The notes under the pieces: model-generated
Databases searched by the model: none
Told to the model about the DNA's origin: nothing
What the model saw: the letters and a program-made list of their open reading frames with translations, nothing else
Source: Flavobacterium tibetense
GTDB taxonomy: Bacteria; Bacteroidota; Bacteroidia; Flavobacteriales; Flavobacteriaceae
NCBI RefSeq assembly: GCF_003293845.1
Contig: NZ_QLST01000004.1
Coordinates: forward strand, 124,001 to 188,000
Length of the DNA: 64,000 nt
Reading direction: 5' to 3'
Translations under genes and position numbers: made by a program
In this document: piece by piece, positions 55,631-64,000 of the stretch
Layout of the letters: each line of letters opens with the position of its first letter
How positions within the stretch are numbered: position 1 is the first letter of the stretch

Positions 55631-56627
55631 CAGTATCACAATTCTTGAGAGACTTGTAGAGAAAAAAGCTCCTACTTTTTTAGAAGTAAAACAACCATTA
55701 GTATTGCCAAAACTTCCATTTATTGAAGCTAATACAGAAAATGTTAGCCTCTCTCATTTGAAAGAGAATTGTATCATACCTGTCTTTACAAAGGATAATG
55801 AAATAACTATTAGCCATCAACAATTTATAGAAACTGTTTTAGAAGCAGTTAGTCAAGTTTTTGGAAATGAAACCATTGAATCTCCTGAAATCAGAACCAG
55901 TCATTTGATAAGAGGAAGAACTCCTGATGCACTTCATGTTCCTGCTAAAGAGCTGTTAGACCACCAGAAAACCATGTATTATGAAAGAATGGCTTTTTGC
56001 ATTAAAATCCCTAGCATTGCTCAAGATGTTGGCGGAAACAGGCTAGAATTGACAATTGGAGGGGTGAGAGCCTATAATCAAGAGAACTTGTACAACAAAA
56101 AGACATATGAAAAATTCAAATTTTTTATTGGATTCAAAAATATGGTTTGCTGTAATTTATGTATTTCTACTGATGGTTACCAAAGTGAAATCAAGGCAAT
56201 AAGTAATTATGATCTTTTGGAAAAGGTAAAACTTACAATTCAGCAATACAAAATGGAGGAGCATGTTGCAACCTTGAAAAACCTTAACAATTTCCAACTT
56301 TCAGAAAGGGAATTTGCTCAAATTATTGGTAAAAGTAAACTGTATAATTACCTGCCAAAAAATGAAAAAGCACATATACCTGAGTTGCTTTTGAATGATG
56401 GGCATATTAATGCTGTAGCAAAAGACTACTATAATGATGAAAGCTTTTGTAGAGATACAAATGGTGACATTAACCTTTGGAAATTTTATAACTTATTAAC
56501 CGGAAGCAACAAATCTTCCTACATTGACACTTTCCTTTCAAGAGGAGTGAATGCCTTTGATTTCAGTAAAGGCATCTCAAAAGCACTAAGTGATGGTGAT
56601 TCCAACTATGCTTGGTTTTTGAGTTAA
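55596..56627 (+). CDS. DUF3871 family protein
   Basis: A 343-residue protein. CIIPVFTKDNEITISHQQFIE, SHLIRGRTPDA, ELLDHQKTMYYERMAF, GFKNMVCCNLCISTDGY, FAQIIGKSKLYNYLP and NLWKFYNLLTGSNKSSYID are hallmarks of DUF3871, a family of unknown function from Bacteroidota. Its length is full. The conserved CCNLC and GSNKSSYID blocks could be functional sites. It overlaps the upstream ATPase gene by 35 bp and ends the plus-strand module; the residues suggest a soluble, cytoplasmic protein. Confidence 0.88.
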   Translation: MEMELTLAPANNSITILERLVEKKAPTFLEVKQPLVLPKLPFIEANTENVSLSHLKENCIIPVFTKDNEITISHQQFIETVLEAVSQVFGNETIESPEIRTSHLIRGRTPDALHVPAKELLDHQKTMYYERMAFCIKIPSIAQDVGGNRLELTIGGVRAYNQENLYNKKTYEKFKFFIGFKNMVCCNLCISTDGYQSEIKAISNYDLLEKVKLTIQQYKMEEHVATLKNLNNFQLSEREFAQIIGKSKLYNYLPKNEKAHIPELLLNDGHINAVAKDYYNDESFCRDTNGDINLWKFYNLLTGSNKSSYIDTFLSRGVNAFDFSKGISKALSDGDSNYAWFLS

Positions 56628-56632
56628 ATGAG

Positions 56633-56699
56633 AACCCAGCTTTTTAGCTGGGTTTGTCATAAAAAAATAAACCCAGAGCAAGTCTGGGTTGTTGTTTTA
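56633..56699 (+). terminator. Double hairpin ending the plus-strand island module
   Basis: AACCCAGCT/AGCTGGGTT (56633-56641, 56646-56654) and AACCCAGA/TCTGGGTT (56670-56677, 56683-56690). The two hairpins share the AACCCAG word; the second is followed by a T-rich tract. Confidence 0.65.
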
Positions 56700-56784
56700 T
56701 TTTTTTATAGTGCAGTATTAAAGCATAATGAATAATAGGGCACTTTGTAGTGCAAAGATACATAACATATTTGTTATATACAAA

Positions 56785-57654
56785 TTAATCTATATAACCA
56801 ATTTCATTTGTGATTATATTTTTAAGTACTTCATTTTCAGAATGCTTGTCAAAAGTTTCTTTTATCTTTTCTTGCATTTCATTTTTTCTGTCATTTGAAA
56901 TTTGTTCTAAAATATATAGAATTACTTTTATTGATGAATCAAGAGAATGTCTATTGTTATTGTTAAAAGTTATTCCAGGTATTGCAGATATTCCTTTAGG
57001 TAATCTAAGGTCAAAAAGGACACCACCATGAGCACAAGTATTCCTAATATAAACAATAGTTTCCATTAGATTAATAAATTTATCAATGTTGATAATACCA
57101 TATTCATTAGCAATTCTCTTTTTTATTTCACTATCCAAAAATGATTTATAAATTTTTAAAATTGTTCCAAAAGTAAAAAACTCAAGGGTTTTCCACGCAG
57201 GAGCAAATTTGTCATTAATGTATTTTTGATGATGAAGTTTTATTACTTTGTTGTTTTTTTTAAATTCATCATTATAGTGATTTTCAACAGCATTAATAAA
57301 TTCAGAATTAATTACCTTTGGATCTATAAACCAAGTTGGAGAATTTTTGTGAGTGTTTGAGGCGTAATAAACAACTTTTGTTCTAAAGTTTATTTCAATT
57401 CTGTTCATGTACTTAAGAAGTATGTTTCTCAAATCAACATCTAAATAGTATAATAAAACAGCATTTGAAAACTTAGTCCCTTTTGCAAAATTATGGTCTT
57501 TATCAATTTCAAATGGATTCCAATAAAAGCCAAGCCTATAATAACCAATATCTAATAAAAACTCTTTGATTTTGTCTTTGTCATAATCAAGCTCCATTCC
57601 TCTTTCTTCAAGCTTCACTATTTGCTCATTAAAATTTGTTGCCTTATTGCCCAT
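56785..57654 (-). CDS. Abi family protein (Abi_2/AbiD-AbiF-like, HEPN)
   Basis: A 289-residue Abi_2 family protein. LLDIGYYRLGFYWNPFE near residue 35 and RIEINFRTKVVYYAS near 85 are family motifs. IRNTCAHGGVLF (203-214) holds the R-x4-H of HEPN ribonucleases (Arg204, His209). Lactococcal AbiD/AbiF relatives abort phage infection, probably by RNA cleavage. It is transcribed with mcrB and mcrC on the minus strand, 72 bp beyond mcrC, forming a defence block within the island. Confidence 0.88.
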   Translation of the reverse strand: MGNKATNFNEQIVKLEERGMELDYDKDKIKEFLLDIGYYRLGFYWNPFEIDKDHNFAKGTKFSNAVLLYYLDVDLRNILLKYMNRIEINFRTKVVYYASNTHKNSPTWFIDPKVINSEFINAVENHYNDEFKKNNKVIKLHHQKYINDKFAPAWKTLEFFTFGTILKIYKSFLDSEIKKRIANEYGIINIDKFINLMETIVYIRNTCAHGGVLFDLRLPKGISAIPGITFNNNNRHSLDSSIKVILYILEQISNDRKNEMQEKIKETFDKHSENEVLKNIITNEIGYID

Positions 57655-57726
57655 CTTATCTATAACTTTTTACAAAGATTACCCTTTATTATATTAAAGG
57701 AAAGTCAAACTTATTCACAATTAAGA

Positions 57727-58956
57727 TTAGTTTTTAACAACCAGTTTATCAAAAATATCTTGAGATAAAATTCTTCCTTCCCTCACTTTTGAACCATTTA
57801 AAACACTTACAAAACCTAACTTACATTTCTTTTTTAAGTCGTTATAATGATATTCTCCAAACTTACTATCCTCTTGATTGACTTTTGGATATAAAAGCAT
57901 ACTTTTTTCAGCTTTCCAGTGTAAATTATAGGTAAACATCTGTTTTAAATCATCATCTGCTGGTTTATTTGCTTCAACAATTTTCCACTTTGTATCAATA
58001 ACAAATATTTCTCCTGTATTAGAAGTAATTACTATGTCAGGTCTAATTGTTTTTGTTTCCCAAAAGTCTTCTTTATTTTGAAATGAAATTTGATAGCCTT
58101 CTGGCTTGTGTTTTTGTAGTATTCTATAAATATACTCTTCCCATAACTTATTCATGTCAAACAATAAGGTTAGCATATTATCATTTCCTGAATTTAAGTT
58201 AGGAGAATAATTTAAAATCAACATTTTTGCTATATCAATAGATTTTAAATAAGGTCTTGTTTTTCTATCAGTATTTAGTTTGTTAAAATGTGATTTATTA
58301 ATGTTTAATTGCTGGTAATCTTGGAACTCAAACAACAATCTGTTTAATTTATCTTTTAAATGATTATTTAGTAAATCCTCTAAAACTAATAATCCTCTGA
58401 ATAATATTTGATGGATTAAATGGTCTTTGTCATAAACTTGGTGTTCACAATAAAACCTTTCTTTATGAACTACATTTTTTTGAATATTTTGAGAGAAAAC
58501 TAATTTACCTTTTAATGCATTTTGATTGCTTTGAACTCTTCTGTATTTTTTGATTAATCCCTTTTTTACAAGGCTTTCAATTTCATTTAAGTACATTTCA
58601 AAATACACTTCTAAAATAGAATTGTATTTTTTATTAAGGTTAGTTTCTGAAACATTATCTACTTGAATGTGTTTACAAACCTTAAGCATGTTTAGTAATG
58701 CATTTTGCCAAGTTCCCTTGTCAGGGTTATCACTTTTGTCTGCTTTTGGAAGTATCTCAATTGTTAAACTACCTATTTGAATTACACCAACATAACTATT
58801 AAATAAAACTCCTTTGTGAACTATAGTAAAGTACTTGTTTTGGTTCTTTTCATTGAATAGAACCATTGCATCAAAATGATTTTTTTTGAAATCTGAATTT
58901 TCATCATATTTCAATTTTTGATATTCAAATACCTGTATGAAGTTCTTTTTACTCAT
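57727..58956 (-). CDS. mcrC: McrC-like nuclease subunit of a modification-dependent restriction system
   Basis: A 409-residue McrC family protein. The N-terminal domain includes HKGVLFNSYVGVIQIGSLTIEILPK. The PD-(D/E)XK nuclease appears as RPDIVITSNTGEIFVIDTKWK, with Asp307, Asp321 and Lys323. McrC binds the McrB GTPase ring and cleaves DNA carrying modified cytosine. Its start overlaps the end of mcrB by 8 bp, so the pair is translationally coupled. Length and motifs look intact. Confidence 0.9.
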   Translation of the reverse strand: MSKKNFIQVFEYQKLKYDENSDFKKNHFDAMVLFNEKNQNKYFTIVHKGVLFNSYVGVIQIGSLTIEILPKADKSDNPDKGTWQNALLNMLKVCKHIQVDNVSETNLNKKYNSILEVYFEMYLNEIESLVKKGLIKKYRRVQSNQNALKGKLVFSQNIQKNVVHKERFYCEHQVYDKDHLIHQILFRGLLVLEDLLNNHLKDKLNRLLFEFQDYQQLNINKSHFNKLNTDRKTRPYLKSIDIAKMLILNYSPNLNSGNDNMLTLLFDMNKLWEEYIYRILQKHKPEGYQISFQNKEDFWETKTIRPDIVITSNTGEIFVIDTKWKIVEANKPADDDLKQMFTYNLHWKAEKSMLLYPKVNQEDSKFGEYHYNDLKKKCKLGFVSVLNGSKVREGRILSQDIFDKLVVKN

Positions 58957-61423
58957 AGATAGAAATGAAATCTTTTGCTATTAAATTATCACAGTTTTTA
59001 ATTTGATACATTTTCTTTTCAGTCAAGAAACTTGTATCCTCATAAGGAGTGAATTTTGCTAATTTAGCTTTGCTTTCTTTTTTCTCATCTATAAAAGCTT
59101 CTCCTAAAACTAAACCTATTTTACCAAAATCACCAAAAAAGTACTCTTCTAAAAGAGGAATAATTTTATTTTTAAATACAGATTTTAATTCCTCTAATTT
59201 TTTGAGGTTTATAAAAAATGAATGTCCTATTTGATGGTCTTTATCAATTAACAATTCTATCCTATCATTAATTGTTGTTAGCATTTGAGTTAAATTAATT
59301 TCTTTTGCATCTTCAATACTCACAAGTTCTAATAACTCAGGCTTTGAAGACATTTCTACAAAAGAAAATCTTCTTCTTAATGCAGTATCTAATGCTTCAA
59401 CACTTCTATCAGCTGTATTCATTGTGCCAATAATGTACAGATTATTTGGTACTGAAAATTTGTCTTGAGAATAAGGTAATATCACTTCTATTTCTTCTCT
59501 GTTTCCTTTTCTTTTATCCTCTTCAAGTAATGTTATTAATTCTCCAAAAACAGATGAAACATTACCTCTGTTTATTTCATCAATAATTAGTACATACTTT
59601 TTTTCAGCTGTACTGCTATTTATCTTTAGGTTATGTTTTTCTTTTAAATATTGAATTACACTGTTTACATACCCTTCCCATCCATTAAATTCCTGATGAC
59701 CATTAACTTGCTTGAAGAGTTTCTCTTTTGTAAGTGTTCCTTGTTTATTTATGTTTTCAGATGTAAATAGATTTAGATTATTATTAGAATTAACATTAAC
59801 TCTAAAAGTCTTGTTTTTAGGTGTTGTAAGAACTAAATAGTCATTGTCTTTCTCTAAAATTTCTTTTACCAAATTACTATATGCTTCTTCAAAATTTGAA
59901 TCATTTTTAACATCTGCATATCCAGCTATTTGTTTAAAAATACCATCTTTAACTTCATATTTTATTTGATCATCTACATTTTCAGGTTTTATTCCTTCTA
60001 TGAAATCTTCATAGCTCAAACTTTGATGAAAAGTGGTAAAATGAATCTGGTTTGATTTTACTAAATCTTTATATCTATTTAAAATTACATCTCTGTCTTT
60101 TTCTGTCTTATCTTCATAGCTTTTGTCATCTATTAACTCAATAGCTATCTTTTTTGTTGAATAGGTTTTTCCTGTTCCTGGTGCACCAAAAAGTATTTGA
60201 TTTAATGCTTTGTTTTTAGAAGTTCCTTGCATTTTGTCATTAGTGTTTGAAGATGTTGTACTTTTTAATTCAGATTCAATTTTGTTTAATGTTTCCTTTT
60301 TAGAAAGGTTATAAAATGTAGTTTGTGGACCATCAGAAATTACAAAATTTGAAATATCTTTTTTTAAAAACTCAACTTCTCTATAATGCGAAAATGGTTT
60401 TGTATCATCAAAATTATAATCTGTAATTATTTTACCAATTGCCAAAACTGAATTTCCATCCATTAAAGTAAAAACATCATTAATAGCGGCATTAGAATAA
60501 AAATCATAAATTTCTCCTGCTTTCCTTGAACATGTTTTTTTATCTTTAAATTCATACCCTGCTTCTGTTAACAATTCCTGAATTTTATTTCTATCTTCAA
60601 CCTCTTGCTCTTCTAAATCACCAATTTCATTCCAACCAATTGCTATATAATTTTCATTCAACATTTGGTTATAATATGAGTTGTTTCCATCATTACTTCC
60701 TATTCTCCAATATTTTTTACCTTCATTGAAATGACTAGCAATGGTGTATATGAAATCTTGTGTCAGTAGATGAAGATTATCATCATTGTAATTTTCAGTT
60801 TCAGAAGTAAATTTTTTATAGGTATTAATAAAATCAGAGTCTTTTTTTATAAAGTCTAAAACTTCATTAGAAAGATCAAGGAAGTTTAAAAGATTATTGT
60901 AATCTCCTGCCTTAACTTTTGGTAATTCAAGTTTTAAGCTAAAGTTTTTAAACATAGTAAACTTATACAAAAAGTACTTTTCAGGGTAATGTAAAGTTAG
61001 GTATAGTGCAATAGCTCTAAAGTCTTTATGACTGTGATAGTTTATCTTTTTATCAGGAACTAAACTTTGAAGTTCAGGAAGTTTTGAATCATAAAACTTT
61101 ATGAAATTTTTTATTCTCTCCTTTAGTTCAATTTCTTCATTGAATAAATTATTGAATTCATCAATAGTCTCTTCTTTAAAGTTTTCAAACATCCAAAGAG
61201 TATGTTTAGTAGGGTAAAAGTTACCACTTTCCCATAAATTCCTTTTCCCTTCAACAATAAAAGCATTTTTATACATTTCTGGAATATCTTCAGCATTCCA
61301 GTTCCATTTACTATAAACTTGATTTAAAACACCCCATTTATATTTCTCTTGGTGTTCTGATTTTGGAAGTTCAAAATATCTTTTATAGTCTTCCCAATAT
61401 TTTTGGAGTTTAGTAATATTCAT
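58949..61423 (-). CDS. mcrB: McrB-like AAA+ GTPase with EVE-like reader domain
   Basis: An 824-residue protein. Residues 1-235 are helical with no named domain. Residues about 238-360 (YWRIGSNDG, YIAIGWNEIGDL, VLAIGKIITDY, FSHYREVEFL) look like an EVE/PUA-type modified-base reader. The McrB GTPase follows: Walker A GAPGTGKT (413-420), Walker B VLIIDEINRG (611-620), the McrB signature NTADRS (669-674) and arginine finger LRRRF. It should recognise modified DNA and drive McrC cleavage. The EVE call is inferred from sequence pattern. The gene upstream has been disrupted by IS21. Confidence 0.88.
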   Translation of the reverse strand: MNITKLQKYWEDYKRYFELPKSEHQEKYKWGVLNQVYSKWNWNAEDIPEMYKNAFIVEGKRNLWESGNFYPTKHTLWMFENFKEETIDEFNNLFNEEIELKERIKNFIKFYDSKLPELQSLVPDKKINYHSHKDFRAIALYLTLHYPEKYFLYKFTMFKNFSLKLELPKVKAGDYNNLLNFLDLSNEVLDFIKKDSDFINTYKKFTSETENYNDDNLHLLTQDFIYTIASHFNEGKKYWRIGSNDGNNSYYNQMLNENYIAIGWNEIGDLEEQEVEDRNKIQELLTEAGYEFKDKKTCSRKAGEIYDFYSNAAINDVFTLMDGNSVLAIGKIITDYNFDDTKPFSHYREVEFLKKDISNFVISDGPQTTFYNLSKKETLNKIESELKSTTSSNTNDKMQGTSKNKALNQILFGAPGTGKTYSTKKIAIELIDDKSYEDKTEKDRDVILNRYKDLVKSNQIHFTTFHQSLSYEDFIEGIKPENVDDQIKYEVKDGIFKQIAGYADVKNDSNFEEAYSNLVKEILEKDNDYLVLTTPKNKTFRVNVNSNNNLNLFTSENINKQGTLTKEKLFKQVNGHQEFNGWEGYVNSVIQYLKEKHNLKINSSTAEKKYVLIIDEINRGNVSSVFGELITLLEEDKRKGNREEIEVILPYSQDKFSVPNNLYIIGTMNTADRSVEALDTALRRRFSFVEMSSKPELLELVSIEDAKEINLTQMLTTINDRIELLIDKDHQIGHSFFINLKKLEELKSVFKNKIIPLLEEYFFGDFGKIGLVLGEAFIDEKKESKAKLAKFTPYEDTSFLTEKKMYQIKNCDNLIAKDFISIYE

Positions 61424-61456
61424 TAATTCGTTTTTAGTGTATTCCTTAATAATATT

Positions 61457-61752
61457 CTAAACTTCTTGGTTTTTGAAAACCTCATACTTTTCCAGTTTAT
61501 GCTTATTAAGAACTGTGTTGATTTTTTTTGATATTACTGAATTTGTTACAAGTTCTTTATCTTTTTTATCTATTGAAAGATTTGAAATATTAAATTGAAA
61601 TTCTGAAATATCCATATTTTTTTTATCAGGAAATTCAAACTCAATTACACATGTTCCATCACAACCTAGTTTGTCAAATCTATATTTAAATTTAATAGAT
61701 TTTAATTGTATAAATTGATGATTCTCTTTTTGAGTGCAAATTCCAGTGATAT
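61457..61752 (-). pseudogene. 3' remnant of a gene cut by IS21, upstream of mcrB
   Basis: About 98 codons stay open from the IS21 boundary down to TAA/TAG at 61457, ending 33 bp before mcrB on the same strand. The residues (IKFKYRFDKLGCDGTCVIEFEFP and on) do not match a family I know. Reading further upstream enters IS21 terminal repeats, giving a spurious start at 61807. The native 5' part should lie beyond the right end of the IS. It may have been a partner of McrBC, or an unrelated gene; expression of mcrB may now depend on an IS-borne promoter. Confidence 0.7.
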
Positions 61753-61848
61753 TGACCACCCAATTCCAATTTAAAGTGACCACCTGATTCCAATTCAAAA
61801 TGACCACCTAATTTCGGAGCAAAATGACCACCTCCATTTTTCATTAAA
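61753..61848. repeat. IS21 left-end repeats, TGACCACC every 24 bp
   Basis: TGACCACC occurs at 61753, 61777, 61801 and 61825, exactly 24 bp apart. The bases between the copies are also similar in the first two units (ATTCCAATT). These are the multiple terminal transposase-binding repeats expected at an IS21-family end. They fix the left boundary of the IS at about 61753. Confidence 0.85.
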
Positions 61849-61894
61849 AACTACATTTTTTCTTGTGTTAATTTGTGATTCAAATATACTAAAA

Positions 61895-62632
61895 TTACTC
61901 TTTGTTAATTCCTCTTTTCTTTCTCATGGATTCGCCTAGTAATTCAATGCGATGGGATTGATGTATGAGTCGGTCTAAAATGGCATCAGCTATGGTTTTT
62001 TCTCCGATTATATCGTACCAACCTTGTACTGGTATTTGAGAAGTTACGATTATAGAACCATTATTGTGTCTATCTTCAATGATTTCCAAAAGTGTAATTC
62101 GGTTTTGACTATCTAACGCTTGAAGTCCAAAATCGTCTAATATAATGACGTCTTGTCGTTCTATTTTGGCTAATTCTCTCAGATAAGAACCATCGGCTTT
62201 AGCCATTTTTAACTTAGCGAATAACTTAGATGTGTTATAATAACTGACTTTATATCCTTGGATGCAAGCTTGATAACCTAATGCGGTTCCTAAAAAACTT
62301 TTACCTACTCCTGTACTTCCTGTGATTAATACATTCTGATTTTTCTCAACAAAATCGCATGCAGCTAATCTCAACACCACGTTTCTATCCAGATTGCGTG
62401 AAGCATCAAAATTGATATTTTCAATATTAGATTTGTAATGGAATCGAGCGTTTTTAATACTTCTTTCAATGCGACGATTGTGTCTTTCATCCCATTCAGC
62501 ATCAATGAGCATTGCGATAAATTGGTCTAGCGTGTAATGATCTGTTTTTCCACTTTCAATAGCGGTTTTAAAAGCGTTATGCATGCCATAAAGCTTCATT
62601 TGTTTCATTTTGGTTGTGGTGATTTCATTCAT
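61895..62632 (-). CDS. istB: IS21-like element helper ATPase IstB
   Basis: A 245-residue DnaC-like AAA+ ATPase. Walker A is LITGSTGVGKSFLGTALG; Walker B is DVIILDDFGLQ, followed by sensor IIVTSQIP and the arginine-rich AILDRLIHQSHRI. IstB helps the IstA transposase select target DNA and assemble the strand-transfer complex. The length is normal. It lies 17 bp after istA in the usual istA-istB order. Confidence 0.95.
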   Translation of the reverse strand: MNEITTTKMKQMKLYGMHNAFKTAIESGKTDHYTLDQFIAMLIDAEWDERHNRRIERSIKNARFHYKSNIENINFDASRNLDRNVVLRLAACDFVEKNQNVLITGSTGVGKSFLGTALGYQACIQGYKVSYYNTSKLFAKLKMAKADGSYLRELAKIERQDVIILDDFGLQALDSQNRITLLEIIEDRHNNGSIIVTSQIPVQGWYDIIGEKTIADAILDRLIHQSHRIELLGESMRKKRGINKE

Positions 62633-62649
62633 AAGTATTTGATTTTAAT

Positions 62650-64000
62650 TTATTTGTAATAGTTTTTTCCTCTGATGTTGTTGTGATTTGGTAATTCAAA
62701 TTCTTCTTCTTGCTCATTCTCAGCGTTGTCTAAGTTGTTTTCTAAAATGTTTTGGATGGCTTTAAAACTGTAAATCCTAAAATCGAGTGCACGTTTACAA
62801 GCGTTGATTAATCGTTGTTTTCCTACTTTCTTCTCAAAGTTTAGTATTCCTAAACAACTTTTATATGCTTGCTCTGGATGATTTCTACTTTCGATAATTT
62901 GGATAATATAATCCGCTACAGCTTGGTCAATACTGTTTGCCCAATCAATAAAACGACTAGCACTCCAATCAGCAACAAACTGATGCGTGCTAGCTAAATG
63001 TTCAGCAATAGTTGTGTAATGGTAAGGTTTGTAATTTCTGGGATGAATAGCGATTCGGTTGTATTTGTAGAAGATTTCAACCGAAGTTTTGGTATACAAA
63101 AGTTTTACTTTTTTTCTCACGTATTGGTACGGAACACTGTAATAACTCTTGTCTTGACTTAATAATGCATGACCGTTCTGCATTACTGTAGCGAAGGATT
63201 GGTACTTGATTTCAAAACGTTCTTGAGGTAATGGACGTAGTTTTTGCTTCTCATCTTCTATAAATAATTCATAGCGAGAATACGGTCTTCCTGTGAGCTT
63301 TTTGTGATTATGAACATCTAATAAATCCCATATTTGTTGATTTAATTCTTCCAAACTATAGAACTGTTTTTGTTTTAGATGTACATAAATTCTTCGATAC
63401 AAGATTTTTACAGCTCCTTCTACCAATGATTTATCTCTTGGTTTGTAAGCTCTTGCAGGTAATATGGTAGTTTCGTAATGCTCTGCTAAATCGGCTAAGG
63501 TTTCATTAATTGTAGGTTCAAAACGACTACTCTTAATTACGGCTGACTTTAGATTATCGGGAACAATTGCCGCAGGAACACCTTCAAAAAAACGCATAGC
63601 ATTCTCTACCGAAGTCACAAAATCTTCTTTTTGTTGACTCATTGAAGCTTCTGCATACGTGTGTTGACTTGCGCCTAGTATGGCAACAAAAAACTGAACT
63701 TCTTTAATCTCTCCTGTATCTTTATCAACAATAGAAAGTGTTTTTCCAGCATAATCCACATACATTTTATCACCTGCTTTGTGATTCATGTGCATTACTG
63801 GATTAACGCGTTTACCCCATATTTTAAAGTGATGTCTAAATTGAGAACTCTTAAAACCATCAGGGTGTATAGCAATATATCGCTCCCACATGTGCTGGAC
63901 GGTAACACCAACTTTCTTGAGTTCGCGTTCCATTTGTGGAAAAAAATCATGAAGCTTTTGTAGTCTAGGATCTATGCTTTCAACAGTATTCTGTGAAAAT
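62650..64000 (-). CDS. istA: IS21 family transposase IstA (N-terminus outside window)
   Basis: The frame is open to position 64000. An ATG at 63933 is internal: the codons before it (QNTVESIDPRLQKLHDFFPQ) read as normal IstA sequence. The DDE catalytic residues are Asp in YVDYAGKTL, Asp in VPDNLKSAV and Glu in KSLVEGAVKILYRRIY. Full-length relatives have about 515 residues, so roughly 65 may be missing with the N-terminal HTH. It cuts and joins the IS ends. Confidence 0.95.
   Translation of the reverse strand, partial: FSQNTVESIDPRLQKLHDFFPQMERELKKVGVTVQHMWERYIAIHPDGFKSSQFRHHFKIWGKRVNPVMHMNHKAGDKMYVDYAGKTLSIVDKDTGEIKEVQFFVAILGASQHTYAEASMSQQKEDFVTSVENAMRFFEGVPAAIVPDNLKSAVIKSSRFEPTINETLADLAEHYETTILPARAYKPRDKSLVEGAVKILYRRIYVHLKQKQFYSLEELNQQIWDLLDVHNHKKLTGRPYSRYELFIEDEKQKLRPLPQERFEIKYQSFATVMQNGHALLSQDKSYYSVPYQYVRKKVKLLYTKTSVEIFYKYNRIAIHPRNYKPYHYTTIAEHLASTHQFVADWSASRFIDWANSIDQAVADYIIQIIESRNHPEQAYKSCLGILNFEKKVGKQRLINACKRALDFRIYSFKAIQNILENNLDNAENEQEEEFELPNHNNIRGKNYYK

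Larger units (their letters stand above)
51107..64000. mobile_element. Integrated genomic island at a tRNA (right end outside window)
   Basis: Accessory DNA starts right after the tRNA and runs to the window edge. It holds an excisionase-like gene, a replication-initiator-like gene, a tyrosine integrase, a AAA ATPase with DUF3871, and Abi and McrBC defence genes. A later IS21 insertion is nested inside. I found no second copy of the tRNA 3' end in the window, so attR must lie beyond 64000 or has been lost. Confidence 0.75.
61753..64000 (-). mobile_element. IS21-family insertion sequence (right end outside window)
   Basis: It consists of a left terminal repeat array, istB and istA in minus orientation. 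It is inserted in the gene upstream of mcrB. The istA frame is still open at the window edge, so the right terminal repeats and target duplication are not visible. Confidence 0.9.

Noticed and set aside
56633-56690. Hairpins after DUF3871 as the right attachment site of the island
   Set aside because: They show no similarity to the tRNA 3' end, and defence genes with the same accessory character continue beyond them. They are better explained as terminators.
61753-61807. Start codon at 61807 for the gene upstream of mcrB
   Set aside because: These codons are IS21 terminal repeats (repeated LNWN words in the translation), not native gene sequence.
63781-63963. Plus-strand frame antisense to istA
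   Set aside because: It lies within the conserved transposase coding region, has no recognisable motif and is best seen as a shadow frame.

Overview
The window looks like a chromosome segment of a Flavobacterium-type member of the Bacteroidota (family Flavobacteriaceae). Four things support this: low GC; promoters of the form TTG-N20-TAnnTTTG; several large secreted proteins with type IX secretion (T9SS) C-terminal tails; and succinate dehydrogenase genes of the Bacteroidota type. Assignment below genus level is not possible from sequence reading alone.

Positions 1-51106 are mostly core genome. In order they hold: the 3' end of an AddB-like nuclease; an S41 peptidase; an alpha/beta hydrolase and an AbiH-type gene, both bracketed by repeats; an M24 aminopeptidase; a secreted BNR-repeat protein with a ChaN-like protein; sdhCAB; a nitrilase-family amidase; an Ig-like lipoprotein; a ComF-like phosphoribosyltransferase; glyS; an ACR3 arsenite exporter; thiL; a tandem-repeat block; recX; a T9SS cluster (23.8-43.8 kb) of five large secreted proteins, four of them zinc metalloproteases, interrupted by an M20 dipeptidase, an HTTM membrane protein and ribF; pth, rplY/ctc and prs; tRNA-Leu(CAA); three small lipoproteins; an FtsX-like permease, rbfA and the epimerase gene mce; and a CAT-anticodon tRNA.

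From the 3' end of that tRNA (51107) to the right edge is accessory DNA that looks like an integrated mobile element. It has a gene of unknown function, an excisionase-like HTH gene, a replication-initiator-like gene, a tyrosine integrase, a RecA-fold AAA ATPase and a DUF3871 gene. On the opposite strand is a defence block: an Abi_2 (HEPN) gene and an McrB/McrC pair. The gene upstream of mcrB has been cut by an IS21-family element whose left end, istB and most of istA are in the window. The right ends of the IS and of the island lie outside.

The most interesting parts are: the island's control region, with four CCTTA repeats on an 11-12 bp period and a perfect 16-bp palindrome; the cut gene upstream of mcrB; the repeat-bracketed AbiH insertion beside a truncated DUF1398 gene; the shuffled T9SS protease modules; a lone ACR3 gene with an ArsR-like operator; and a lipoprotein carrying a duplicated NPPHG...GHRC motif.
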